DNA of 64,000 bases, taken from positions 99,038,336 through 99,102,335 of the forward strand of contig NC_080670.1 of the NCBI RefSeq assembly GCF_030247195.1. Reading direction: 5' to 3'. Of the stretch, positions 33,607-46,593 are shown piece by piece. Within the stretch, counting starts at the first letter, position 1; every line of letters begins with the position of its first letter. The notes beneath the pieces are model-generated. The model made no database searches. It was given only the letters and a program-made list of their open reading frames with translations, and was not told the origin of the DNA. This DNA is from Topomyia yanbarensis (taxonomy: Eukaryota; Arthropoda; Insecta; Diptera; Culicidae). The position numbers and the translations under genes are program-made.

Positions 33607-34335
33607 CATCTGAGTTGGAAACACCGTTCCGTACGGTACATACAACGCGCTTTCGAAAATTTCACACTGTGTTTTTTCGGTGTTTTTCGCGATATTCGCG
33701 GTTTATTTTTGAGCGAAAACACGAGTGAAGTGGTTTTTCAGTGACTGACAGTGAAAGTTTCACGAAAATCGGTGAAGAAACGGCTGAAATAAGTGGATTT
33801 TAGTTTACCCACGCGGCAATAAAATCAAAACAACCAGCCATCGCTGTGGCTATCAGTGCGATCGCCCGGCTAGTTTCATTCACTGGCTGTGCCGGCTGCG
33901 TGTGTGACGGTGACGGTGGGCTGGAAGCAAGTTTTTTTTCGAGTTTGGAAAACTGACGAAAAGTTTTCAAAAAAAAAAAAATATTTTTTTTTCTTGCTTG
34001 ATCAACCAAAAAGAGTGTTACAGTGTGGTACAGTGCGAATTGGACGCCACAGTGCGTACCAAAAGTGTCGAAACAGCGAAAAAAGAAAAAAATTGAAAAG
34101 TGATTTTTTTGCACGTTTAATTCATTGAAGGCAACGTAGAAGCGAAAAAAAGGTAGCTGCGATTCTGCCTGTCTACAGTGTGGCCCAAAAGTGTTGGAAC
34201 ACTTCGAAAAAGTCGACGTTGAAGGGCCAAATAAGGTAAGATCTTTCCTTTTCTTCACCTTTTTTGTCCATTTGGGGTTGGTACCGAATGACCGTGCCAC
34301 ATAGCAGTTTCCAACCTCTGGTGGTGTAATCCAAG

Positions 34336-35603
34336 ATGGCGGCCGCTAGTAGCGGTGATCCGGGAGGGTCAAGCCAAAGGAGATTGCCGGAATTTATGGA
34401 TCCGACGAACAAATTTGGTGAACTGACATTCCTGCAGCTGACAGGTAAAGACGGCGTACCATTGCCAAGAAACCCGTTCGTCATTGGTAAATCGGTGAAG
34501 GTTGTCGCTGGAGGCCCAATTGAAGGTGCGAATACCGAAGCTCAAGGGACACGGTATACCCTACGAGTTCGGAACCCAGTCCAAGTTACCAAACTATTGA
34601 AGATGACCAAGCTCATTGACGGTACTGATGTTGTGGTTGAATCCCATCCGAATCTGAACGTAAGCAGATGTGTTATTTCCTGCTACGATCTGATTCACCT
34701 TGAAGAGAAGGAGGTTTTACAAGAAATTATAAGCCAGGGAGTGATTCGTGTACAGCGAATAACACGAAAGGAAGAGGAGAAAAGAGTGAATACGCCAGCG
34801 CTTATCTTGACTTTCTGCAAGACCACATACCCGGAATACATGAAGATCGGTTTGCTTCGCGTCCCTACCCGCCCGTACTTCCCAAACCCGATGCTTTGTT
34901 ATGGATGCTTCAAATACGGTCATACTCGTGTTCGCTGTTTTGGCCCGCAACGTTGTCCTAATTGCTCTGGAGAACATCAAGCGAAGAAAAATGTCGAGCA
35001 GCCCAGTTCTGCCTAAATTGTAAAGGTGATCACCAACCAACAAGCCGCCAATATCCAAATTACAAAAAGGAAGTAGAGGTCATAAAAATAAAAATCCGCG
35101 ACAATTTGATATTCCCGGAAGCGCGCAAACGAGCTGAACAGCAAAATCTTGGAAGTTACGCCCAGGCTGCAGCGCAACCGAACGAGATCCTGAATAAATT
35201 GAAAGAACTGGAGCAGACAATGAAGAAGAAGGATGCGCAGATCGTTAAACTTCTGGCAGAGAACAAACGCAAGGACGAGAAAATTGAGCAAATGATGGCG
35301 TACATCAAACAACAGTCCGCCAACCAAGAAAAACCACAGCACAGTAAAGAACAAAAACCAACGAATCAGACGGCCGGGCCAATAACACGATCCAGAAACA
35401 ACTCACCAGCGATAAATACGGACTCAAAACGAGGAAGACCACAGAAACAACACACCCCGTTCAGCAAACCAACGACAACCTCACCGGATAACTTAAGCCC
35501 ACCACCAAAAAGAACCGCTGCCACTACCACCAACGAAACGATGGAATATTCAGACGATGAAATTGAGATTACCGAGACGCCGCCTAGCCAGCCTCTCCGA
35601 TAA
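34336..35603 (+). pseudogene. I-clade ORF1 of C3, one frameshift
   Basis: This is the homologue of the C1 ORF1. The first frame (34336-35016) covers the globular region and the first zinc knuckle (CYGCFKYGHTRVRC). A one-base loss near 34980, inside the second knuckle, shifts the frame; the second frame runs to 35603 with the third knuckle, the coiled coil and the tail. In the third knuckle the last Cys appears as Tyr (TSRQYPNY instead of TSRECPVY). The gene is non-functional as it stands. Confidence 0.9.
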
Positions 35604-38600
35604 CTCTCATTTTCATCAACGTTTGGATACCAACGACAACCCACGCACGAATACTGACCACGAGATAGATCGGTTTGGAAGAGAGGAAAGTGTAGTACTC
35701 CTTCCAACGCAAGCACAGCAGGATGAAGGAACTATCCGGGCCGTCATACCCCAACCCGTTGATAGTGAATTCACCTCTGTGGCCGATAGGAGCACCGATT
35801 TCACCACTACAACTTGTAAACCAGCAGACCAAAAACCCACGATCGACGAACAGAAGGAGATCAGCAGAACTACACAAAGTCTATCCCCAGTGCCGACCGC
35901 AGTCGGTGTTCGTGAACATAATAGTGTAGTTTGTACGACAGCGGTTGGCACTGTGGGGCTGGACCTTCCTCAGGTCAGTTCCGAAATTGTCAATCCCCTT
36001 GCAGGTACTGCTTGTTTTGATGTTCTTCCAGGTTTGACTAACAACATCGACGACACGCTCCTTCCACATCACAACTCGCTGTCGCCCGGAGAAGGTCCAT
36101 CAAGATATTCGTTTCGAGATGGAACAGCTGTCACCACCAAAGTAGCGTCGAAGCAAACAACGAAAACTACACAAAGTCTTTCCCCAGTGCCAGTCGCTGT
36201 CGGCAATTCTGGAAGTAATCATGTAGTAGTTCCGACAGCGGCTGGCATTGTGGGGCTAGACGTCCCACAGGTCAGTCCTATTCCACCTCGCTTACAAACG
36301 GATTCTGTTGCGGTTTATCCCGTTACAGATGTGAACAGCACGCATCGAACGAGTAACCGGTTTGGGGAAGAAGAGAAGAAAGTAGCTTCCCCACTTCATC
36401 ATGAAGGGATCAACCGGGGGGAAGAGGACTGTCCCTACCTCCCGGATATACAGTCCTCGCAATTCTCCTCCTGGCTTTCAGCCGGTGAAGGCACATCACA
36501 ACAGCAGTTCCAGAACACCGATCTCCCAACCACGTCGAGGAATCCTGTCGGCGAGCCAATACGATCTCGTAGACGTTCACCATCAACATCGTCTTCATCA
36601 GCGACAATCACCAGTCGCAATAGCAAAAGTTTCGCACTGCAGTGGAACATTCGGGGCCTCCGCTCCAATATCGATGAACTTAAGCAGCTGATCGCCCAAC
36701 ACGAGCCAAAACTGATAGCGCTACAAGAAACAAAAGTGGACAACCGAGTAGTTCCAGCAGATTTCATCGGTAACAACTATACCCTGCTGCTGAAAACTGG
36801 GAGTTGTCGATACTGGCAACAAGGAGGAGGTCTTGCCATTCGGGATGGTGCACCTTTCGAACGAATCGATGTCGACGACAGTATACAGGCAATCGCAGTT
36901 CGGATCCAACTGTCACAAAAAATGACGGTGGTGTCGATCTACGTCCCTCCCAATACTCAACAGTGTCAAGAACAGCTGGGTGACTTCCTCGAAACGCTTC
37001 CACGTCCAGTGCTGGTACTGGGCGACTTCAACGCGCACCATATTTGCTGGGGTTCTACGAAATCTACCGCACTAGGCCACTTCATCGCCGAAAAATCGCT
37101 ATCGGAACGATTACTCATCCTCAACGACGGATCGCACACTCGGATCGATCCAGCTACCGGTATTACTTCGGCTATTGACCTCTCAATCTGCTCAGAACCG
37201 GTGGCTTCGAATTTTTTCTGGCGAACACTTCCGAACACCCACAGCAGTGATCATTTTCCCATCCTCGTTTCCATTCCCGGACTGTCGACTATCCCAACGA
37301 AAAGACAGAAATGGATTTACGACCAAACAGATTGGACAACCTACAAGCGATTGACTGCCAACGCTAGTCGACCGGGCGTCGAAATATCAATCGACTGTTT
37401 CGTTGACCGGTTGATTAGAGCAGCAAACACCGCGATACCTCGCACTACCGGCAGAGTCGGTCCCAAAGCGGTTCCGTGGTGGTGTCCGGAGGTGAAAGTA
37501 GCTATCAAAAATCGGAGAAAAGCACTTAGGGCACTGAAGCGTATACCAGCAGAGGACCCACGAAAAGCGGATGCACTGAAAAGCTTCCAGGAATCACGGG
37601 CAGCAGCAAGAAAGTCTATCCATGACGCCAAGAAAAAATCATGGGAAGACTTCGTCGCGAAGATATCTCCAAGTTCAACTACGTCGGAGATGCGGCAGAC
37701 AGTGAACACGTTGAGAGGGAAACGCCAACACCGCCCAACTGTCATCAAGCTGTCCAATGGTTACACGGATAAGCCAGAAGAAATAGCTGAAGCAACACTA
37801 CAGCGAAAGATCCGCAACCTCCAGCTATTCATCGTTGTTCCAGAGGGAGAAAGAAAAGGCCGAACGAAACCACATAAACTTCTCGCCAGATAGCGATGAT
37901 ATTTACAATTCGGACTTCACCCTGAATGAGTTGCTGTGGGTACTGGACAGAGGTAGAAGTGGCTCTTCAGGACCGGACTGCATCGGCTATCCAATGCTTC
38001 AGCGACTGCCATTGTCTGTGAAAACTGCCATGTTGGAACTTTTCAACAGAATATGGCGCAGTGGCGTATTCCCACCCTGTTGGCGAACCGGAATCATCGT
38101 ACCAATTCCAAAGCCAAACTCGGATGACGCGGGTCCAGCTGCATTCCGTCCAATCACGTTAACTAGTTGCATGGCGAAGGTGTTCGAGCGAATTGTCAAC
38201 CGACGGTTAACCACCGAACTAGAGTCGAACGGGCGTCTCGACAAACGACAACATGCCTTCAGATCTGGTCGGGGTACTGACACATACTTTGCGGAGCTGG
38301 AGAGGTCATTACCCGACCGTGACGAGCACTGTCTGATAGCGTCGCTAGACTTGGCCAAGGCGTACGACACCACCTGGAGATATGGCATCCTACGAACACT
38401 GCAGAAATGGCAAATACGCGGAAGGATGATAAACATTGTCAACAGTTTTCTGGCAGAGAGAACGTTCCAGGTCAACGTAGAGGGGCATTTGTCGCCAGCA
38501 CATCCGCTAGAAAACGGTGTGCCGCAGGGCTCAGTGCTCTCTGTTACACTATTTCTCGTGGCTATCCAACCCATCTTCCGCGTGGTTCCGAACTCCGTAC

Positions 38601-40220
38601 AAGTGTTGCTGTACGCCGATGATATTCTGCTTCTTGTGTAGGGGAAGAAAGACCAGTCGCTCCTCCAAAAACTTCAGGCCGCAGTAAAAGCCGTCGATAA
38701 ATGGTCGAGAAGTGTTGGATTTACGATATCTGCAACGAAATCCAGCATCTTCTATTGCAGCCCTAACGTGCGCCGTGAACCCATGCAGGCGATAAAGGTA
38801 GATGGTGTAGCCGTTTCGACACAAATGCTGCTGAGAACGCTCGGTGTCACTCTCGATCGATCACTCAACTTTAAAGCGCATTGTAAAATGACGAAGAAGA
38901 CGTGTGAATCCAGGCTGCGTATCTTGAAGATGATCGGTGCCACGCTACCCCGTGGTCAACGCGCTTCTTTACTTCAAATCGGGTCCGCAATTGTTACCTC
39001 GCGACTCCTCTACGGTATGGGACTTGTAAGCAGAGGAGGAGATGCCGTCATCCAAACGCTCGCTCCTACATACAACAGGATGGTAAGGTTTGCATCCGGT
39101 GCATACGTCACGAGCCCAATCGTAGCCATAATGGCAGAAGCTGGAACCCTACCTACTCGTTCTTCAAAATATAGCCCGGTTGGCCATCCATACGTTGGGA
39201 AAAAGCAAGGACAATGCTGATCTCCCACTGGTACATCGAGCATCCGAACGTCTGACAGAGGTGATCGGAATCCCTCTTCCAGCTATTTGCAATCGTACAC
39301 GTTTAGCTGCACGAAGATGGTACGAACCCAAGCCCCAGATCATGTGGGACATAAAGAGACGTGTGAAAGCTGGCGACCCCTCGGAAATTGTTCGGCCTGC
39401 TTTTCAGGAGCTCCTAGCAGGTCGTTTCAACCGTTCAACTATCGTCTACACGGATGGCTCGAAAGACGACAATGCAGTAGGTGTGGGAGTGTATGGAGAA
39501 TACTTCCAACAATCGGTTGGTCTTCCATCGTCATGCAGCGTCTTCTCGGCAGAAGCGTTTGCAATCAAAACGGCGCTAGCAACACATAACACGGTCAGTG
39601 ATTTGGTGGTTATGTCTGACTCGGCCAGTTGCTTATCGGCATTAGAAGCTGGCACATCGCAACACCCGTGGATTCAGCAGATTGAAAACATGCTACGAGG
39701 CCGTCCAATCAAGCTGTGCTGGATTCCGGGTCATGCTGGTATCCATGGCAACGAAGAGGCAGACCGCCTCGCTGGAGAAGCCAGGGGTAATGCCCCTTTG
39801 CAAATAGCCGTTCCGGGAGCAGACGCGAACAACCGAATGAAAACAGCTATCCGAATTCAATGGTTCCGTCGATGGTCTGCGTCCACTGAAGTAAAACTTC
39901 GCGAAGTTAAGTTCGACACAGGGAAGTGGACTGACCGCGAGAATTCGGCCGAACAGCGAGTGCTTACCCGGCTTCGAATAGGGCATACCCGGCTAACACA
40001 CGACTTTCTGCTTAAGAAAACTTCACCACCCGTGTGCGACTGCTGTGGGATCATTATAGATGTCCGCCATGTGATCCTCCACTGCAGAAAGTACGACGAC
40101 GTTAGAAGGAAGCACGACATCGAGTCGACTAGTCTGCGAGCGGCTCTGTGCAACGACAGGAAAAATGAGGAGAGTATGGTAAAATTCCTCAAGGAAACTA
40201 ACTTGTTCAATATGTTGTAA
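35557..40220 (+). pseudogene. I-clade ORF2 of C3, frameshifts and a stop
   Basis: The frame opens at the conserved overlapping ATG. The N-terminal extension has two SPVP...GLD repeats. The endonuclease is complete (WNIRGLRSN, LIALQETK, LGDFNAHH, SDHFPI). An 8-base loss near 37795 shifts the frame before the RT. The RT then runs 37835-38641 (GPDCIGYP, SLDLAKAYDTTW, GVPQGSVLS, YADD) until a TAG at 38639-38641. The same frame resumes and a second shift occurs near 39155. The last frame runs to 40220 with RNase H (YTDGSKDDNAVG, SAEAFAI, SDSASCLS, EEADRLAGEA) and CDCCG...H...C. Confidence 0.92.
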
Positions 40221-40291
40221 CTTGTATTTTGAATTGTAACTGATAATTGACAACCGCATTGAAACATTTTTCAGGTAAAATATTTTTCTTT

Positions 40292-40327
40292 CGACACGAA
40301 TGCACCACTTCTTGGTGTAAAGTGTCG
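40292..40327 (+). promoter_or_regulatory. 3' terminal hairpin of C3
   Basis: It keeps the same two stems as in C1 and C2, before TTAATAAA(CAA)n, although C3 is otherwise the most diverged copy. Confidence 0.65.
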
Positions 40328-40355
40328 TTAATAAACAACAACAACAACAACAATT

Positions 40356-43300
40356 GGATCTGAGGCCAAGGAAGATACCATTTTGAATTGTCTAAGATCT
40401 GTGCTGCTTTCGACTGGTATGGTGAAATCATTGCCGTTTGATGATGATTCCGATCTGCCCTGTTTGCTTTGATTAGTCTTCTGATGTTCACGGCAGCTAT
40501 CATCAACTTCATTGAATGAAGCAGGCAGTAGCTTGAGATGTGATGTATTCCTATCGTAAATCTTTCCAGATTCAGCTGATTGGATTGTCACGTTTGTACC
40601 TCGCCGATCAATTACTGTAAACTTCTCTTTCAAGAAGCTTGTGGCAAGTTTGTTGGTTGGCAGGAGATTTTTCATGATAACTGTATCGCCTACAGATATT
40701 TCGCTTACTTTTGCCTTACGGTTCTTGTCCTCCCGATCCTTTCCAAGCGTTTTCATTTCATAATCTTTATCTCTGAAATCCGAACATGGTAGCACCGTCT
40801 CTAGATCGTCCAGCTGAGGCAATTTTGTCCGTAGTTTTCTGTTCTGCATAAGTTCAGGCGATTTCCCTGTAATCGTATGCGGCGTGTTGTTGTACAGTTG
40901 CAAATAATGATCGAGTTCAACTTTCCAGTTACCGTATAGGGCATTCGCTATCTTCATTCGTTTTAGCAAGGACCTGTTTTGACGCTCCACTTCTCCATTA
41001 TCCTGTGGCCAATATGGAGTTCTATGGTTCAAGTGGATTCCACTGATTCTACAGAAGTCATCCAAATCGGTGGATACAAATTGCTTCGCATTGTCAAGGG
41101 TAATGGTCCTTGGAGGTCCCCAAACTCGAAAAATTCGTCTTAGTCTTTCAATAGTCTCCCGAGCAGTAATTTTGGTCATAATCTCTAGCTCCATATACCG
41201 ACTGTAGTAGTCAATGACAACTAGGATATACTCGCTTGTTGGCATGGGCCCCAGAAAATCTATGGCGATATCTATCCATGGTTTATCTGGAAGAACGCGA
41301 CGTTTCATTGGTTCCGGGGGATCAGGTATCTGTACCAGTCTACACCCTTCGCACGATTCACAAATCTTCACTGCTTCTTGGTCAATTCCCGGCCACCAGC
41401 ACCGTTCACGTAATCGACGTTTCATCATGGACTGACCAGGATGCCCCTCGTGTGCAAGCTGGCACATTCTATGCCGCAATGAAGAAGGTATGACTAGTTT
41501 TGTTCCCCGCATGAGAAGATTGTTCACATATGAGTACTCATTACGAAACACAGTATAATGTTTTAAATCCTCCTGATCCCACTTGTCACTCAGTATACAA
41601 TCCTTGAGCTTCTGTAATTCAGGATCCAAGCTTGTAGCTTGCACAACTTCGAAGATATCAATGGCTGCACGTTCTTGAATGGCTCTAATGATTGTCTCTG
41701 TACCAAAGTCAAATGAGTCGCGATAACCTGTGTTGGTCAATGTAGCTAGTGATACCGCTACGATTCGTCTGATGAACACTTCAGACTCATCAGTCCATTG
41801 ATTGTCCCTAACGTGAGATGATAGTCTTGAAAGCACGTCGGCAATGTTTGCCGAGCCTTTACGATATACTACCTTGAATTTGAATGCCTGGATACGAAGT
41901 AACCATCGTTCTATTCTTGCTGTTGGACGGGAAGTTACTGAGAAAAGCGTTTCTAATGGACGGTTCAAAGGTGATATCCATCAAATAAATCCTAAATCTT
42001 TCCACCGCCCATACTATTCCAAGCGCTTCTTTTTCTATCGTCGGGTACGTTTTTTCTGTTTCTTTCAAACTTTTGGAAGCGTAGCTTATTATTCTGGGAA
42101 TGTTCTCTTTGAACTGGATTAAGACTGCCCCTAATCCGACACCCGAAGCATCCGTAACAACCAGGGTTCTGTCTTTCGGATCATAATACCCTAAATGTTT
42201 TGTAGAACCGATCAGGTCTTTCAACTGATCGAATGACTTCTGATGTTCTGATTTCCATTCAAATGGTAAATCCTGTTTTATTAGCTCTCGCAGCGGAAAA
42301 TTTAATGTGGCCAAATTTGGTATGAATCTCGATCCATAGGTAACCAGGCCTAAAAAACTACGGAGTTCCTCTTTCGAACGTGCTGCTCGGCTTTGTTTTA
42401 TGGATTCAATCTTTTCGTCTGTTGGCGAAATTCCTTCCGGAGTGAACTTATGTCTCAAGAACACAATTTCCCGTTGTTTGATATTGCATTTGTGATCATT
42501 TAGCAGAATTCCGTACTGCTTCAGAACACTCAATGTTTGTTTGACGGCATCATCGTGTTCTTGTTCCGTGGACCCAAAAATTACAATATCATCAATGAAT
42601 ATGACCGTGTTTTTACAGCCTGCCAAGATACTTTCCATCAGATTTTGGAACAGCTCGGGTGCGCAGTTAACGCCGAACAGCAGTCTCTTGTATCGAAACA
42701 AGCCCCAGTTGGTAATAAATGTCGTTACATCGCGACAATCCTCAACTAACTCTACTTGGTGGAACGCCTGCTTAATATCCAGGCTTGTAAAGAATTTCGC
42801 GTTTTGAAATTTAGGAAGGAAATCATCAATAATTGGAAGTGGGTGATTCAGCCTTTGAATCGCTTGGTTGGCTCTGCGCATATCTATGCAAAGTCGAAGT
42901 TCTCCATTTTCTTTGAGAATTGGCACAAGGGGTGATACCCATGATGTTGGGCTTACAACCTTTTCAATTATATCCATCTCTATAAGTTCGTCTAGCTTCG
43001 ATTTGACCTTTTGCAAAAGCGGAATTGGACATCGCCTCAGCGGTTGTATAACTGGCTGAACACTTCTATCGATCGGAAGACTAAGTTTAATACCTCTCAT
43101 CTTAGGAAATGATTTCCTTGTTGCGTCTACGAGATTAATCGTGTCATCATACGCGCTAGGCAGGCCAATTCTCAATAGTCCTAGCTGTTGTGCAGTGAGT
43201 TTTCCCAACAACGGTTGTTGACCCTTTTCTATCACGTAGAAAGATGTTTGCGTTTTCAATAAGTTTCCACCATCATCAATTTCCAGAACTGCATCAAAAG

Positions 43301-43810
43301 CAGTTATAAGTTTTAGCGGAATTTTTCCGTAGGCCAAAAACTGCTTAGCGGTGTCTTTTCGTTCGTTAGTTGTTTCCACATCTCCAAGCTTCATTAGCTC
43401 CCAGGTCTAGTCGTCTATAAGGTTATGTTTCGAGCCAGAATCAATCAACATGACGATATCTACACCTCCAACACGACACGTTATTAACTCATCGTCACCC
43501 ATTCCCACATTGTAGACAGGTAGGTTTTCTCGTTCTGTAGACTCCTGGTCCCGTTCTTCGACATTGAAAACGTTTCGTGGTCGTTTGCTGGAGTGCGAAA
43601 CACCTTGGAAGTTGCCAAAAGGTTGTTTTCGCTTTCGTTCCGAGTTTCTGTCAAAAGGAACCTGATTGATCACCGACTTCGATTTTGATTTACAAACCGA
43701 CTGGAAGTGGCCTGTCTTTTGGCATTTCAAACACGTTTTGTTTATGGCAGGGCATTGGTTCTGATTGTTGTGCAGCTTGTATCCACAACGCATACATCGC
43801 ACATTTGAAC
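40356..43810 (-). pseudogene. Gypsy gag-pol, downstream copy: knuckle, protease, RT, RNase H, integrase
   Basis: Reading right to left, it starts at the duplication junction (43810) with knuckles CMRCGYKLHNNQNQC and CLKCQKTGHFQSVC, then the protease motif MLIDSGSKHNLIDD and a TAG at 43409-43407. The same frame continues (WELMKLGDVE) into the RT (FTSLDIKQAFHQVE, YKRLLFGVNCAPELFQ, FIDDIVIFG) and RNase H (VVTDASGVGLGAVL, YPTIEKEALGIVWA). A small out-of-frame loss near 41965 removes part of RNase H. The next frame (41968-40356) has integrase: a zinc region (H...H, CESCEGC) and the catalytic triad in IDFLGP, TLDNAKQF and DNGEVERQN. It is cut at 40356 by the ATT tract with the I elements. Confidence 0.9.
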
Positions 43811-45772
43811 GTTTGCCGAGCCTTTACGATATACTACCTTGAATTTGAATGCCTGGATACGAAGTAACCATCGTTCTATTTTTGCTGTTGGACGGGAAGT
43901 TACTGAGAAAAGCGTTTCTAATGGACGGTTCAAAGGTGATATCCATCAAATAAATCCTAAATCTTTCCACCGCCCATACTATTCCAAGCGCTTCTTTTTC
44001 TATCGTCGGGTACGTTTTTTCTGTTTCTTTCAAACTTTTGGAAGCGTAGCTTATTATTCTGGGAATGTTCTCTTTGAACTGGATTAAGACTGCCCCTAAT
44101 CCGACACCCGAAGCATCCGTAACAACCAGGGCTCTGTCTTTCGGATCATAATACCCTAAATGTTTTGTAGAACCGATCAGGTCTTTCAACTGATCGAATG
44201 ACTTCTGATGTTCTGATTTCCATTCAAATGGTAAATCCTGTTTTATTAGCTCTCGCAGCGGAAAATTTAATGTGGCCAAATTTGGTATGAATCTCGATCC
44301 ATAGGTAACCAGGCCTAAAAAACTACGGAGTTCCTCTTTCGAACGTGCTGCTCGGCTTTGTTTTATGGATTCAATCTTTTCGTCTGTTGGCGAAATTCCT
44401 TCCGGAGTGAACTTATGTCTCAAGAACACAATTTCCCGTTGTTTGATATTGCATTTGTGATCATTTAGCAGAATTCCGTACTGCTTCAGAACACTCAATG
44501 TTTGTTTGACGGCATCATCGTGTTCTTGTTCCGTGGACCCAAAAATTACAATATCATCAATGAATATGACCGTGTTTTTACAGCCTGCCAAGATACTTTC
44601 CATCAGATTTTGGAACAGCTCGGGTGCGCAGTTAACGCCGAACAGCAGTCTCTTGTATCGAAACAAGCCCCAGTTGGTAATAAATGTCGTTACATCGCGA
44701 CAATCCTCAACTAACTCTACTTGGTGGAACGCCTGCTTAATATCCAGGCTTGTAAAGAATTTCGCGTTTTGAAATTTAGGAAGGAAATCATCATTAATTG
44801 GAAGTGGGTGATTCAGCCTTTGAATCGCTTGGTTGGCTCTGCGCATATCTATGCAAAGTCGAAGTTCTCCATTTTCTTTGAGAATTGGCACAAGGGGTGA
44901 TACCCATGATGTTGGGCTTACAACCTTTTCAATTATATCCATCTCTATAAGTTCGTCTAGCTTCGATTTGACCTTTTGCAAAAGCGGAATTGGACATCGC
45001 CTCAGCGGTTGTATAACTGGCTGAACACTTCTATCGATCGGAAGACTAAGTTTAATACATCTTAGGAAATGATTTCCTTGTTGCGTCTACGAGATTAATC
45101 GTGTCATCATACGCGCTAGGCAGGCCAATTCTCAATAGTCCTAGCTGTTGTGCAGTGAGTTTTCCCAACAACGGTTGTTGACCCTTTTCTATCACGTAGA
45201 AAGATGTTTGCGTTTTCAATAAGTTTCCACCATCATCAATTTCCAGAACTGCATCAAAAGCAGTTATAAGTTTTAGCGGAATTTTTCCGTAGGCCAAAAA
45301 CTGCTTAGCGGTGTCTTTTCGTTCGTTAGTTGTTTCCACATCTCCAAGCTTCATTAGCTCCCAGGTCTAGTCGTCTATAAGGTTATGTTTCGAGCCAGAA
45401 TCAATCAACATGACGATATCTACACCTCCAACACGACACGTTATTAACTCATCGTCACCCATTCCCACATTGTAGACAGGTAGGTTTTCCCGTTCTGTAG
45501 ACTCCTGGTCCCGTTCTTCGACATTGAAAACGTTTCGTGGTCGTTTGCTGGAGTTTGAAACACCTTGGAAGTTGCCAAAAGGTTGTTTTCGCTTTCGTTC
45601 CGAGTTTCTGTCAAAAGGAACCTGATTGATCACCGACTTCGATTTTGATTTACAAACCGACTGGAAGTGGCCTGTCTTTTGGCATTTCAAACACGTTTTG
45701 TTTATGGCAGGGCATTGGTTCTGATTGTTGTGCAGCTTGTATCCACAACGCATACATCGCACATTTGAACGT
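41846..45772 (-). repeat. Tandem duplication of about 1.96 kb inside Gypsy gag-pol
   Basis: 41846-43810 (1965 bp) and 43811-45772 are near-identical direct copies. I see under ten substitutions and one 5-bp loss in the right copy near 45057. At the junction, gag sequence (ACATTTGAAC) is joined to the RNase H/integrase boundary (TTTGCCGAGCC) across a shared GTT. Both copies carry the TAG after the protease motif and the frameshift in RNase H, so these defects came first. Confidence 0.93.
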
Positions 45773-46002
45773 TGTGTAGAGCTGTAAATACGACTTACCG
45801 TGTCCACAGATGGTTTCAGTACCATTCTTGACGATTGATAGCGAACCGATTGGTAGGCATTAACAATTTTGATGGTATCATCTAGAGTCAAATCCTCCCT
45901 TTCCAACAGTTTTTGTCTTAATTCGTCTGGTGAGTATTGAATAATCTTGTCAATAACCGCAATGTGACGACCTTGAGAGAACGACCGTAATTGAATCGGT
46001 TA
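43811..46002 (-). pseudogene. Gypsy gag-pol, upstream copy: gag C-terminus, protease, RT, partial RNase H
   Basis: From 45999 leftwards the minus strand reads a gag C-terminal region (IDKIIQYSPDELRQKLLE), two zinc knuckles and the protease motif MLIDSGSKHNLIDD. A TAG follows at 45369-45367, then the same frame continues (WELMKLGDVE). A 5-base loss near 45057 shifts the frame before the RT. The RT and RNase H match the downstream copy up to the junction at 43811, including the RNase H frameshift. A stop at 46002-46000 ends the gag frame; related-looking residues (NYGRSLK) in another frame suggest gag once extended further right. Confidence 0.88.
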
Positions 46003-46593
46003 CTATTTCTCTCAACAAGAGCATTTCCACTAGTCTCTCTTTTTCATAACTTTCATGTACAAGAGGATGTACTCGGTATAATGTGGGAGAGGAATAATCT
46101 ACATATGCAAACATACCTGACCTTTGGTATCCGAGCACAACTATATATGGTAATATACATATAAGTGACGACTACACATCCAAATCATGAATTATCTTCT
46201 CACTACCATCCATGCATTAATATGTTTGCGGTAATTTTACACACACTACTTCGATCCCGGTTGAAATGGTAACGCCACCAGCACCCGAAGGGCAACAGCA
46301 AATCATTATTTACTTCTTGCACCCGTAACTCGTGCGGAAGGTTAATGTATTAGTTTGCAAAGTGGAGCAACACATCACTGAACATATACAGAATATTTTT
46401 TTTCTATACCTCCGTTTCTTCTTAATAGAGTACACCATAGTTTCCACCAACACATACCCCTAAAGCTGTACAACTATTTCTTACAATACACACATGTAGG
46501 TAATCAGATAATTCCAGCAGCCATGTTGGAAGTATTTTTCCTCGACCACGTGTAAAAAAACCCTCTTTTCTAGTTATTTTCACATCGTTTTAC
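46003..46593. other. Undefined stretch between Gypsy gag and the CR1-like ORF
   Basis: This should hold the rest of Gypsy gag, the 5' UTR of the CR1-like element, or both. A degraded gag frame may continue to about 46060. ACATATACA at 46382-46390 recurs at 51238-51246 just after the CR1-like A tail and might be a short target duplication, but the region is AT-rich and this could be chance. Confidence 0.4.

Larger units (their letters stand above)
33607..40352 (+). mobile_element. I-clade non-LTR retrotransposon C3, most diverged copy
   Basis: The third head-to-tail copy starts CATCTGAGTTGG and ends in (CAA)n, then one ATT, then Gypsy pol sequence at 40356. The 5' UTR and ORF1 are clearly more diverged from C1 and C2 than those two are from each other. 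ORF1 and ORF2 both carry frameshifts. Confidence 0.92.

Noticed and set aside
46382..46390. ACATATACA as a firm target duplication for the CR1-like element
   Set aside because: It is only 9 bp in AT-rich sequence, and the 5' end of the element is not otherwise defined, so it is kept only as a possibility.
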